Below, in pieces: positions 39,838-47,686 of a stretch of DNA of 55,667 nucleotides (its first letter is position 1; each line of letters opens with the position of its first letter). The stretch is from SHYR01 sp034406555 (GTDB lineage: Bacteria > Chloroflexota > Dehalococcoidia > UBA2979): positions 1 through 55,667 of the forward strand of contig DASCRM010000062.1 of NCBI GenBank assembly GCA_034406555.1. Direction: 5' to 3'. The position numbers and the translations under genes are program-made. The notes under the pieces are model-generated. The model made no database searches and was not told the origin of the DNA. It worked only from the letters and a program-made list of their open reading frames with translations.

Positions 39838-40628
39838 CCCGGCTCGAACCGTCGGACGAAGCCTCGGTCGCCGGGCACCTACAGCAGAACCTCCAGCGCC
39901 CGGTGGGCCTCGAGGTCTGGACGCGCAAGGAATCGGTGCTCGTGCGCAGCGACCGCGACCCGTGCGTGCGCTGCGACGACGTGGTCGAGCTGGCGAAGCA
40001 GATCGTGGCGCTGCACCCCGGCCTCTCGCTGACGCTCTACGACCTCGATAAGCACGCCGACCGGGCGGCGGAGGCGGGTATCGAGATTCCGCCGCTGACG
40101 ACGATCCGATCGGGCGGTCGCGAACTGCGCTTCGTCGGGCTCTGGGGCGCCGGGCTGCTGACGACGCTGGTCGACGTGCTCATCTTCGCCAGCGCGGGCC
40201 GCACACCGCTGCAAGATGAGACCCGCGAGGCGCTGAGCGCGGTGTCCGAGACGGTGAACCTCGAACTGCTGGTCGCCCCCTACGATCCCTTTTCCGTGTA
40301 CATGACGAAGCTGGTGCTCTCGCTTGGCGTCGAATCGAAGAACGTGCGAGTGCAGGTGACGAACGTCTCGGAGTTCCCGTTGCTCGCCCAGCGTCGGGCC
40401 GTGACGGAGGTGCCGGTGCTCTTCCTCAACCAGCGACGCTACGTCGGTGCGTGGGACGATGACGACCTCGTGGAGCAGATCCGCCGCGTCGCCGCTGGCG
40501 ACGACGAACCGGTGATTCGCGACCGCATTCCGACATCACCGTTCATGACGGATGGCGAGGCGCAGCGCGCTCAGCCGCAGCAGCCGACCGAGAAGACCTC
40601 GCCCGGCGGGATCATCCTGCCCGGGTAG
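39834..40628 (+). CDS. two-fold thioredoxin/glutaredoxin-like protein with one active CxxC
   Basis: This 264-residue protein looks like two thioredoxin folds in tandem, as in protein disulfide oxidoreductases. The first site is C44-V-R-C47 (DPCVRCDDVVELAKQI). In the second fold the CPYC-like place reads A148-P-Y-D-P-F153, so its cysteines are lost although the following VYMTKLVLSLGVESKNVRVQ and EVPVLFLNQRRYVGAWDDDDLVEQIRR look normal. A Pro/Gln-rich tail ends in GIILPG. It starts with a GTGA overlap after the PIP-synthase-like gene, so it is made with the lipid cluster. Partner is unknown. Confidence 0.6.
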   Translation: MTRLEPSDEASVAGHLQQNLQRPVGLEVWTRKESVLVRSDRDPCVRCDDVVELAKQIVALHPGLSLTLYDLDKHADRAAEAGIEIPPLTTIRSGGRELRFVGLWGAGLLTTLVDVLIFASAGRTPLQDETREALSAVSETVNLELLVAPYDPFSVYMTKLVLSLGVESKNVRVQVTNVSEFPLLAQRRAVTEVPVLFLNQRRYVGAWDDDDLVEQIRRVAAGDDEPVIRDRIPTSPFMTDGEAQRAQPQQPTEKTSPGGIILPG

Positions 40629-40689
40629 TAGCAGCAGCTTTGACGCGACAGAACGTATGAGCTAATCTCGCCGAACGATCGGGAGCGAG

Positions 40690-41042
40690 ATGGAAGTCAC
40701 TTCGTTCAACATCAACAGCGGGCAACCAGACGTGCTCATGGACTGGTACCAGAACGTGCTCGGCCTGCCGCTCGCGGACGATGACTCAGGCGGCCTGGTG
40801 GTCGGCGGTGCGCACTGTTCATCGATGGGCACTCGGATGTCAGTGGCCCGACGAAGGAACCGGAGCGAGTGCTCGTCAACATGTTCGTGGATGACATCAA
40901 AGCGGAACACGCCCGTCTCGAGGCGCAGGGTGTGACCTTTGTCCGCAGCCTAGGTCGCGAGGAATGGGGCGGAGTCTTTTCGACCTTCGCCGACCCGGAC
41001 GGGAACTACCTGCAGGTCGCGGAGTTCAGCCCGGGAGGCTAG
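40690..41042 (+). pseudogene. VOC/glyoxalase-family protein, frameshifted
   Basis: From ATG 40690 the frame reads MEVTSFNINSGQPDVLMDWYQNVLGLPLADD, a typical VOC first half. After GGLVVGGA (near 40808-40818) it leaves frame. From about 40817 another frame continues the domain: LFIDGHSDVSGPTKEPERVLVNMFVDDIKAEH and FADPDGNYLQVAEFSPGG, stopping at 41042. Loss of one base near 40815 explains it. The two halves together make a normal VOC protein of about 117 residues. It may be a sequencing error or recent decay. GGGAGCGAG precedes the start. Confidence 0.75.
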
Positions 41043-41044
41043 TG

Positions 41045-42436
41045 CTAGCCGGTCCCTCGCTCGCGCCTCAACAGCGCGAAGGCGCCGCCACTGAGTGCGA
41101 GCGCGGCCACCAGCGTGACGATGCCGATGATGATCCCGGTCGAGGAGTTCGAGCTCGAGTCGATCTCGATCGTGGGCGCGGCCGTCTCCGGCTCAGCGGT
41201 TGCGGTCGCCTCGGACGGGGTCGTGCCGCCGCCGCCGCTCGTGCCGGGCAGCGTGATCGGGGCTCGGGTGGCCTCGGCTGCCGGCGAGGTCGTTGCAGTG
41301 GCTGGGGCGACCAACGTGAGCGGCAGCAGGCCGTGCGACTGCCGCCAGGCGTTGTAGAGGCCGTTCTGGTCGAAGCCGTATACCGCTAGCAGTGCGTCGT
41401 CGATGCGTGAGCCCGCGTAGTGGACGCGGAAGGCCTCGGCCAGTCGCTCCGTGCCGAACTGCTCGACCAGGAACTTCACCACGGAGTACGACTGCCCGTA
41501 GAAGAGATTGACCTGACCTGCGAGGTTCGGTGCCGCGCCCATGTCGCGTAGTGAGAGTGTCTTGTCGGTGGCGATGCCGGACTCGATCGCGCGGTCGTAG
41601 CCGTTGATCAGCGCGGTCTGGGCGAAGACGGCGACGCCCTCATCGATCCAGCTCGGCAGCGAGGTGAACGTGCCGTCCCCGGCGACGTGGGTGACGACGT
41701 GCGCGGCCTCGTGCCGGACGACATCGGCGATCGGCTCGTAGATGATCAGCAGGTCCGGCGCGACGCGCTGGCCCTGCGTGTTGATCTGATCGTCGAGCGA
41801 TCCGCGGCTCCGCTGCGCGAGTTCGCCTTCGGCCTCTGATCCGTAGACGACGAACTTGACCGGGTAGGGGACGGTGGTCTCCAGCAGCTCGCTGATGTTC
41901 CGCAGCGATTCGCGCGCGGCATCGAGCACGGCCATCGCCCTCGTCTCGTTGTCGCCGTACCAGAACGCGATCAGGCCGTCCTGCGTGATCGTCTCCCAGT
42001 TGTAGCGACCATCGAGGAAGGTGAACTCGCGACCCAGCGTGGAGAACTCGCTGCCCTCCTGATCGACGAAGTCCCAGTGGTAGACGAAGGTGGAGCCGAC
42101 GGGGATGAAGCGGTCGAAGCTCTGTGTCAGCAGCGTGAAGGTGACGTCCGTCTCGACGCCGGGCGTGAACGTGCCCTGGCCGCTGCCGCTGACATCGCCG
42201 TCCGGGTTCAGCACCTTGTAGACGAGCTCCGCGCTCTCCAGTCCGGTGGCGGCACGCACACGCACGCTGAAGGTGATGCCCAGCGGATCCGCGATCTGTT
42301 CCTGCGGCTGATCCGTCTCGATCGTGCCGGCGGTCGCCGAGGTCAGCGTGAGCAGGAAGACGAGCGTCGCGATGATCAGTGCGGGCATGCCGATGCGTGC
42401 AGAACGGGCGGTGATCGTTCGTGCGGTCACTCGCAT
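41045..42436 (-). CDS. membrane-anchored peptidase MA family metallohydrolase (HExxH)
   Basis: A 463-residue extracytoplasmic gluzincin-type peptidase. A signal or anchor helix occupies residues about 17-37 (ALIIATLVFLLTLTSATAG). A beta-rich domain (about 40-155) precedes the peptidase domain. The zinc motif is H242-EAAH (VVRHEAAHVVTHVAG), with the third ligand in PSWIDEGVAVFAQ. The C-terminus has a Thr/Ser/Pro/Gly-rich linker and a transmembrane helix (GIIIGIVTLVAALALSGGAFALL) with a basic tail, so it is anchored outside the cell. Substrate unknown. It lies two bases after prfB in the same orientation, so it may be co-transcribed. Confidence 0.8.
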   Translation of the reverse strand: MRVTARTITARSARIGMPALIIATLVFLLTLTSATAGTIETDQPQEQIADPLGITFSVRVRAATGLESAELVYKVLNPDGDVSGSGQGTFTPGVETDVTFTLLTQSFDRFIPVGSTFVYHWDFVDQEGSEFSTLGREFTFLDGRYNWETITQDGLIAFWYGDNETRAMAVLDAARESLRNISELLETTVPYPVKFVVYGSEAEGELAQRSRGSLDDQINTQGQRVAPDLLIIYEPIADVVRHEAAHVVTHVAGDGTFTSLPSWIDEGVAVFAQTALINGYDRAIESGIATDKTLSLRDMGAAPNLAGQVNLFYGQSYSVVKFLVEQFGTERLAEAFRVHYAGSRIDDALLAVYGFDQNGLYNAWRQSHGLLPLTLVAPATATTSPAAEATRAPITLPGTSGGGGTTPSEATATAEPETAAPTIEIDSSSNSSTGIIIGIVTLVAALALSGGAFALLRRERGTG

Positions 42437-42438
42437 CG

Positions 42439-43570
42439 CTATCCCGCCTTCATCTCGTCCGGTTGGCCGACGCGGCTGCGGAGGTAGGCGATGATGAAGT
42501 CATCGAGGTCCCCGTCGAGCACCGCGTTCGTGTCACTGGTTTCAACGTCGGTGCGCAGATCCTTCACCATCTTGTACGGGTGGAGCACGTAGGAGCGGAT
42601 CTGGTTGCCCCAGCCCGCTTCGACATGGTCGCCCTTCAACTTCGCGCGCTCTTCCTCTTGCTTCTCGAGCTCTAGCTCGAGGAGCCGTGACTCCAGCACG
42701 CGCATCGCGGTCTCGCGATTGCGATTCTGCGAGCGTTCGTTCTGACATGTGACCACGATCCCGGTCGGAAGGTGGGTGATCCGTACTGCGGTGTCGTTCT
42801 TCTGCACGTTCTGGCCGCCGTTGCCGCTGGCGCGGTAGGTGTCGACGCGCAGGTCCTCGGACCTCACCTCGATCGAGATGTCGCCCTGTTCCGCCTCCGG
42901 CATCACCTCCACCAGTGCGAAGCTGGTGTGGCGGGAGTGCGAGGAGTCGAACGGCGAGAGCCGCACGAGGCGGTGGACGCCGCGTTCCGAACGCAGCAGA
43001 CCGTAGGCGTTCTCGCCGGCCACGCGGATCTCGACCGACTTGATGCCCGCCTCCTCGCCGTTGCTAATCGAGAGCACTTCTGTACGCAGGTCGTGCGAGT
43101 TGCCCCAGCGCAGGTACATGCGCAGCAGCATCTCCGCCCAGTCCTGCGCCTCCGTGCCGCCGGCGCCGGCGTGCAGCGAGATCACGGCGTTGCGCGCGTC
43201 GTAATCGCCACCGAGCGTGAGCGCGAGTTCCAGCCGTTTGTATTCGGCCTCGCGCGAACCAAGCTCGTCGCGGATGTCATCGCCGAGCGCCGCCTGCTCC
43301 TTGGCGCCGGTCTCCTGCGCCATCGTGACGAGTTCCTGGAGCTCGGTGGAGCGCTGTTCGAGCTTCGCCCAGGTGGAGATCAGCGATTCGAGGCTGGCGA
43401 CGCGGCGCATCACCTGCTGCGCGTGTTCCTGGTTGTCCCAGAGGTTGGGGTCGGCAGCCTCCTTCTGGAGGCCGGTCAGGGCCTGCTGTCTGGCGGGCAG
43501 GTCAAAGTCGCACCTGCACATCCCGCACGCGCTCAAGCAGCTCTGCGACGCGTTGTCTCAGTTCGTCCAT
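42439..43570 (-). CDS. prfB: peptide chain release factor 2 (programmed +1 frameshift)
   Basis: RF2, 376 residues after a +1 shift. Translation starts at ATG 43570 (MDELRQRVAELLERVRDVQVRL, 22 codons), meets TGA at 43504-43502, and shifts to GAC at 43503, continuing FDLPARQQALTGLQ. The coding join is 43570-43505 and 43503-42439. Domain 3 holds SPFDSSHSRHTSF (the SPF tripeptide that reads TGA/TAA) and SGNGGQNVQKNDTAVRITHLPTGI with the GGQ peptidyl-hydrolysis motif. RF2 recognises TAA and TGA. It is followed by the peptidase gene with a two-base gap. Confidence 0.96.
43501..43514 (-). other. RF2 programmed +1 frameshift site
   Basis: On the minus strand the site reads AGGTG-CGA-CTT-TGA-C. CTTTGAC is the canonical slip site, with TGA at 43504-43502 as the weak in-frame stop. 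AGGTG, three bases before CTT, is the Shine-Dalgarno-like stimulator in the same place as in E. coli prfB. Low RF2 favours the shift, so RF2 controls its own level. Confidence 0.95.
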
Positions 43571-43620
43571 CACGACCCATGATGGCATGGCCGCGATCGA
43601 AGTGCGACCAGCGCGAGACG

Positions 43621-44496
43621 CTACTGCGAGGCCGCCTTCACGGTGTTCACCAGCAGCATCGCGCGGGTGAGCGGCCCTACGCCGCCGGGCACCGGTGTGA
43701 TCGCGCTCGCGACCTCCGAGACCGCGTCGAAGTCGACGTCACCGACGAGGCGGTAGCCGCGCTTCCTCGATGCGTCGTCGACGCGGTTCACGCCGACATC
43801 GATCACTACCGCGCCGGGGGCGACCATCTCTGCGGTGACCATGCGTGGCTGGCCCGCCGCGACGATTAGGATCTCCGCCTCGCGCGTCACGGCAGCGAGG
43901 TCGGCGGTGCCCGTATGCGCCATCGTCACGGTCGCGTTTGCGCCGGGGCCCTTGTTCGATAGCAGCATCGCCACCGGTCGACCGACGAGGGTCGAGCGAC
44001 CGACGACGACGACGCGCTTGCCGGCCGGGTCGTGGCCGCTGCGCATCAGCATCTGTTGGACGCCGGAGGGTGTCGCGGAGACGTAACGCGGTTCGCCGCG
44101 CGCCAGCAGGCCGAGGTTTACCGGATGCAGCCCATCGACGTCCTTCGCGGGATCGACGGCTCGTGTGGCGGTCGCGTCATCGAGCGCGTTGGGGAGCGGG
44201 AGCTGCACGATCATGCCGCTGACGTCTGGATTCGCGTTGCGTTCGGCGATCTTAGCCAGCAGCGTCTCCATCGTGATGTCGGCCGGCAGCGCCAGCGCCT
44301 CGCTTAAGATGCCGACCGCCTTGCAGTCTCGCGCCTTGCCTCGGACGTAGGAGTGCGAGACGGGGTCGTCGCCGACGAGGATGGCGGTGAGGTGCGGGGG
44401 CCTGCCGTCGCGCTCCACGACCGCGCGTACATCGGCAGCGACTTCGTCGCGAATCTCGGCTGCGATCGCCTCGCCATCGATGATTGTTGCGCTCAC
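43621..44496 (-). CDS. folD: methylenetetrahydrofolate dehydrogenase/cyclohydrolase
   Basis: Bifunctional FolD, 291 residues. Motifs are HLTAILVGDDPVSHSYVRGKARDCKAVGI (Tyr and Lys of the catalytic site), GMIVQLPLP, PAKDVDGLHPVN, VVVVGRSTLVGRPVAMLL for NADP binding and TPVPGGVGPLTRAMLL at the end. The GTG at 44496 is preceded by TATACT at six bases. The catalytic set is complete. Divergent from acpS with 66 bases between starts. It feeds formyl- and methylene-folate pools. Confidence 0.95.
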   Translation of the reverse strand: MSATIIDGEAIAAEIRDEVAADVRAVVERDGRPPHLTAILVGDDPVSHSYVRGKARDCKAVGILSEALALPADITMETLLAKIAERNANPDVSGMIVQLPLPNALDDATATRAVDPAKDVDGLHPVNLGLLARGEPRYVSATPSGVQQMLMRSGHDPAGKRVVVVGRSTLVGRPVAMLLSNKGPGANATVTMAHTGTADLAAVTREAEILIVAAGQPRMVTAEMVAPGAVVIDVGVNRVDDASRKRGYRLVGDVDFDAVSEVASAITPVPGGVGPLTRAMLLVNTVKAASQ

Positions 44497-44502
44497 TGAT
44501 CG

Positions 44503-44554
44503 AGTATAGGCGGCGCCTCGCTCGCGAGCCCGCCGCGAGGGTGCGTGCTAGGAT
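44503..44554. promoter_or_regulatory. divergent promoters of folD (leaderless) and acpS
   Basis: On the minus strand TATACT (44508-44503) plus six bases precedes the folD GTG at 44496. On the plus strand TG-C-TAGGAT (44546-44554) precedes the acpS ATG by eight bases. Both lie in a 66-base gap. The acpS box again has the CGTGCTAG string. Confidence 0.5.
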
Positions 44555-44562
44555 CGCGCGCC

Positions 44563-45036
44563 ATGAGTAGCGAACCCGTTCCCTCCACCCCCGCGCCGAC
44601 GCACGCCGTCGGCATCGACATGATCGAAATCGATCGCGTCGCGAGGGTGCTTGCGCGCCATCCTCGGCGGTTCATCGAGCGCGTCTACACGCCCGAGGAG
44701 GCCGCGTTCTGCCGCGGCCGCGTGCCGGAGCTGGCGGCGCGCTTCGCCGCGAAGGAGGCGGTGATGAAGGCGCTGGGCATGGGCGCTCGCTCTGTCGCCT
44801 GGCGCGACATCGAGGTGCTCCCCGACCGTCGCGGCAAGCCGCTGGTCTACCTCTACGGTGGGGCAGCGAAGCGTGCCGAGACGATCGAGCTGGAGGCGAT
44901 CGACGTCTCGCTCAGCCACCTCGAATCATTCGCGCTCGCCGCCGTGGTCTGCACGGCACAACGACCGGAACAGACACACGCCGAGGCGCGCGAGCGGCTC
45001 GTGCGGCGACTGCGCGAACGTGGATTGCTGGAGTAG
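44563..45036 (+). CDS. acpS: holo-[acyl-carrier-protein] synthase
   Basis: AcpS, 157 residues, transfers 4-phosphopantetheine from CoA to ACP. AVGIDMIEIDRVARVLARHPRRFIERVYTPEE holds the Mg-binding Asp, and ELAARFAAKEAVMKALGMG has the second signature with Glu and Lys. VSLSHLESFALAAVV closes the fold. A charged C-terminal extension (residues about 130-157) is longer than usual. The next gene, nnr, follows after three bases, as in many bacteria. Fatty-acid genes fabD and fabF follow nnr. Confidence 0.94.
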   Translation: MSSEPVPSTPAPTHAVGIDMIEIDRVARVLARHPRRFIERVYTPEEAAFCRGRVPELAARFAAKEAVMKALGMGARSVAWRDIEVLPDRRGKPLVYLYGGAAKRAETIELEAIDVSLSHLESFALAAVVCTAQRPEQTHAEARERLVRRLRERGLLE

Positions 45037-45039
45037 CAC

Positions 45040-46629
45040 ATGACACTGGTGACAGCCGCACAGATGCGGGAGATGGAGCAGGCGGCGGTCGCGGCCGGCA
45101 CCTCCGAGCAGGAACTGATGTTCAACGCCGGGCTGGCGGCCGCGCAAGAGGCGTGGATGGCGGTCGGCGCTGTTGAGGGCCGCGCGATGCTGGTGCTGGT
45201 CGGGCCGGGCAACAACGGTGGCGACGGCCTCGAGGCTGCGCTACAGCTCGCGCTGATGGGCGCGGAGGTCGGCATCTACCTGCTGCGTGATCGCGACGAC
45301 GACGACCCGCAGTGGCAGGCGGTCGTGGAGGCCGGTATTGCGGTCAATGGGGCGGAACAGGATCCGGAGTTCGTGGCGCTGCGTGGGATGCTTGGGCAGT
45401 CCTCGATGGTGCTCGATGCGCTGCTCGGCACCGGCGCGTCGCGACCGATCGAGGGTGATCTCGCACGCGTGCTCGATGCGCTGCGAGAGGCCCGCGAGGG
45501 GATGCCTCGCCCGCAGCTGATCGCTCTCGACATCCCGACCGGCGTGAATAGCGACACGGGGAACGCCGACCCGGCGACGGTCGAGGCGGATTCGACGCTG
45601 GCCTTCGGCTACTCGAAGGTCGGGCTCTTCGCGATGCCCGGACGGCGCTTCGCCGGGCGCGTCGTGCCGGTCGACATCGGCCTGCCAGCGCTGGGCGCCG
45701 ACGCGCTGCCCTACGACGAGGTCTCGTTCCGCCAGACGCAGGAGGTGCTGCCGGAACGGCCAGAGGATGCGCACAAGGGCACGTTTGGCCGTGCCGTGGT
45801 CTCCGCCGGTTCGCGTCGCTACCCCGGTGCGGCCCGGCTGGCTGCGGAGGCGGCCGCTCGGTCGGGTGCTGGGCTTGTCGTGCTTGCCGCGCCCAGATCG
45901 ATCCAGTCGTTGCTCGTGCAGGGGCTGCCGGACGTCGTTCACGAGCCGTTGCCCGACGAGGACGGCGCGGTCGATGGCGAGTCGGCGCGGGCGCTGCTGC
46001 AGGGCGTCGTCGGTGCTGACGCGCTGCTTGTCGGGCCGGGGCTCTCGCTGAGCACCGCGACGGAAGAGTTCATGCGCTCGCTGCTCGCGGGCCTCGACGA
46101 GGACGAGGGGCTGCGAGCGGTGGTGATCGATGCCGACGCGCTGAATGCGCTCGCCCGCGCCCCCGGCTGGTCGGAACGGCTCTCGTTGCCTCGCGTGCTG
46201 ACGCCACACCCCGGCGAGATGGCGCGGCTGACGGGGACGAGCATCGAGGAGGTGCAGGAGAACCGGCTGCAATGCGCCACCGAGTACGCGCGGGAGACGG
46301 AGAGCGTCGTCGTGCTGAAAGGGGCGTGCACGGTCGTCGCCTCACCCGATGGCCGGGCGCGCATCTCCGGGGCCGCGAATCCGGTGCTGGCGACCGCCGG
46401 GACGGGCGATGTGCTGGCGGGGCTGATTGTCGGGCTGATCGCGCAGGGCCTCGAACCGTTCGATGCCGCCTCGGCTGGTGTCTACCTGCACGCGGAGGCG
46501 GGGAGATTGGTGGGGGAGAGCCACGGAGCAGCGGCGGGGCTGGCCCAGGATCTGCTTCAGGCGCTGCCAGAGACTCGCAAGCTGCTCGATGGCGGTCAGG
46601 CGAGCGTGGGGTCTGATAGACTTTTCTGA
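45040..46629 (+). CDS. nnr: bifunctional NAD(P)H-hydrate epimerase / ADP-dependent dehydratase
   Basis: The 529-residue fused repair enzyme returns hydrated NAD(P)H to use. The N-terminal YjeF_N epimerase domain (1-215) has LVLVGPGNNGGDGLEAALQLALMG near residue 50 and ALDIPTGVNSDTGN. The C-terminal ribokinase-like dehydratase (about 230-515) has HKGTFGRAVVSAGSRRYPGAARLAAEAAARSGAGLV, VVIDADALNALA, LTPHPGEMARL and NPVLATAGTGDVLAGLIVGLIAQGL. Both halves are complete. ATG 45040 is three bases after acpS, and fabD follows after 31 bases. Confidence 0.95.
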   Translation: MTLVTAAQMREMEQAAVAAGTSEQELMFNAGLAAAQEAWMAVGAVEGRAMLVLVGPGNNGGDGLEAALQLALMGAEVGIYLLRDRDDDDPQWQAVVEAGIAVNGAEQDPEFVALRGMLGQSSMVLDALLGTGASRPIEGDLARVLDALREAREGMPRPQLIALDIPTGVNSDTGNADPATVEADSTLAFGYSKVGLFAMPGRRFAGRVVPVDIGLPALGADALPYDEVSFRQTQEVLPERPEDAHKGTFGRAVVSAGSRRYPGAARLAAEAAARSGAGLVVLAAPRSIQSLLVQGLPDVVHEPLPDEDGAVDGESARALLQGVVGADALLVGPGLSLSTATEEFMRSLLAGLDEDEGLRAVVIDADALNALARAPGWSERLSLPRVLTPHPGEMARLTGTSIEEVQENRLQCATEYARETESVVVLKGACTVVASPDGRARISGAANPVLATAGTGDVLAGLIVGLIAQGLEPFDAASAGVYLHAEAGRLVGESHGAAAGLAQDLLQALPETRKLLDGGQASVGSDRLF

Positions 46630-46660
46630 ACGGCGGAGCAATCGCCAGAGGATCTCGCCC

Positions 46661-47683
46661 GTGAGCGACGACGCAACCTCAACCTCCCCAGTAGTGACCG
46701 AACCTGTTGCGTTGCTCTTCCCCGGGCAGGGATCCCAGGCGCGCGGAATGGGCAAGCTGGTCTACGACCACTCCGCTGCCGCCCGCCGTACGTACGAGGA
46801 GGCCAGCGAGATCACCGGCATGGACATTGCCCGGCTCTGTTTCGAGGCCGACGAGGACGAGCTCTCGGAGACGAGCGTGACCCAGCCGGCGGTGCTCACC
46901 ACCTCCGTTGCATTCGCCGCCGCGATGCGCGAGAAGCTCTCCGAGGTCGGCCGTCTGATGCGCCCTCGGCTGTTCGGGGGCCACTCGCTCGGCCTCTTCA
47001 GCGCCGCCGTGGCATCCGAGGCGATCGAGTTCCGCGACGCGATGGTGCTGATCATGGAGCGCGCGCGCCTGATGGGCGCGATGAACAAAGAGCGACCGGT
47101 GGGCATGGCCTCCGTGATCGGCCTCGGAGGCGGCACCATGCAGGAGCTGTGCGAACAGGCGACCGCCTCGCCGCTGGACCGCGTCGACGTCGCCAACTAC
47201 AACCTCGACACGCAGATCGTGATTAGCGGCGACGTGACGGCGCTGGAGCGCGCGATGGAGAGTGCGCGGTCGCTGCGGGCGAAGGTGATCCGACTGAAGG
47301 TGAAGGTCTCAAGCCACACACCCCTGCACGTGGAGCAGGCCGAGGAGTTTGCGCAGGTGCTTGGCGATGTTGAGTTCCGCGATCCTCAGCGACCAGTGGT
47401 ATCCAACATCACCTCGCAACCGCTTGCGACCGGGGCGGAGCTGGGGGGGGAGTTCGCGGCACAGCTGTGCTCGTCTGTGTACTGGGCGGCGAATGTGCGT
47501 GAGATGGCGCGCCAGGGCGTCGATCACTTCATCGAAGCGGGGCCGGGGCACGTGCTCGCGCGGCTCGTGCGCCGCATCCCCGGTGATGTCGTTGCGGTCT
47601 CGCTCGCGGATGCCAAAGAGGCTCCGGTTCCGATCTCGATCCTGCCCGCGACCGCCACCGTTGCAGCCGAACTTCCGACCTAA
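46661..47683 (+). CDS. fabD: malonyl-CoA:ACP transacylase
   Basis: FabD, 340 residues, loads malonyl onto ACP. ALLFPGQGSQARGMGKLVYD is the N-terminal signature. The nucleophile lies in FGGHSLGLFSAAVAS, Arg in VLIMERARLMGAM, and the catalytic His in VSSHTPLHVEQAEEF near residue 214. IEAGPGHVLARLVRRI closes it. The GTG 46661 is chosen because MSDDATSTSP leads into the family N-terminus; the frame is open upstream through nnr. fabF follows three bases after its stop. Confidence 0.95.
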   Translation: MSDDATSTSPVVTEPVALLFPGQGSQARGMGKLVYDHSAAARRTYEEASEITGMDIARLCFEADEDELSETSVTQPAVLTTSVAFAAAMREKLSEVGRLMRPRLFGGHSLGLFSAAVASEAIEFRDAMVLIMERARLMGAMNKERPVGMASVIGLGGGTMQELCEQATASPLDRVDVANYNLDTQIVISGDVTALERAMESARSLRAKVIRLKVKVSSHTPLHVEQAEEFAQVLGDVEFRDPQRPVVSNITSQPLATGAELGGEFAAQLCSSVYWAANVREMARQGVDHFIEAGPGHVLARLVRRIPGDVVAVSLADAKEAPVPISILPATATVAAELPT

Positions 47684-47686
47684 CTG

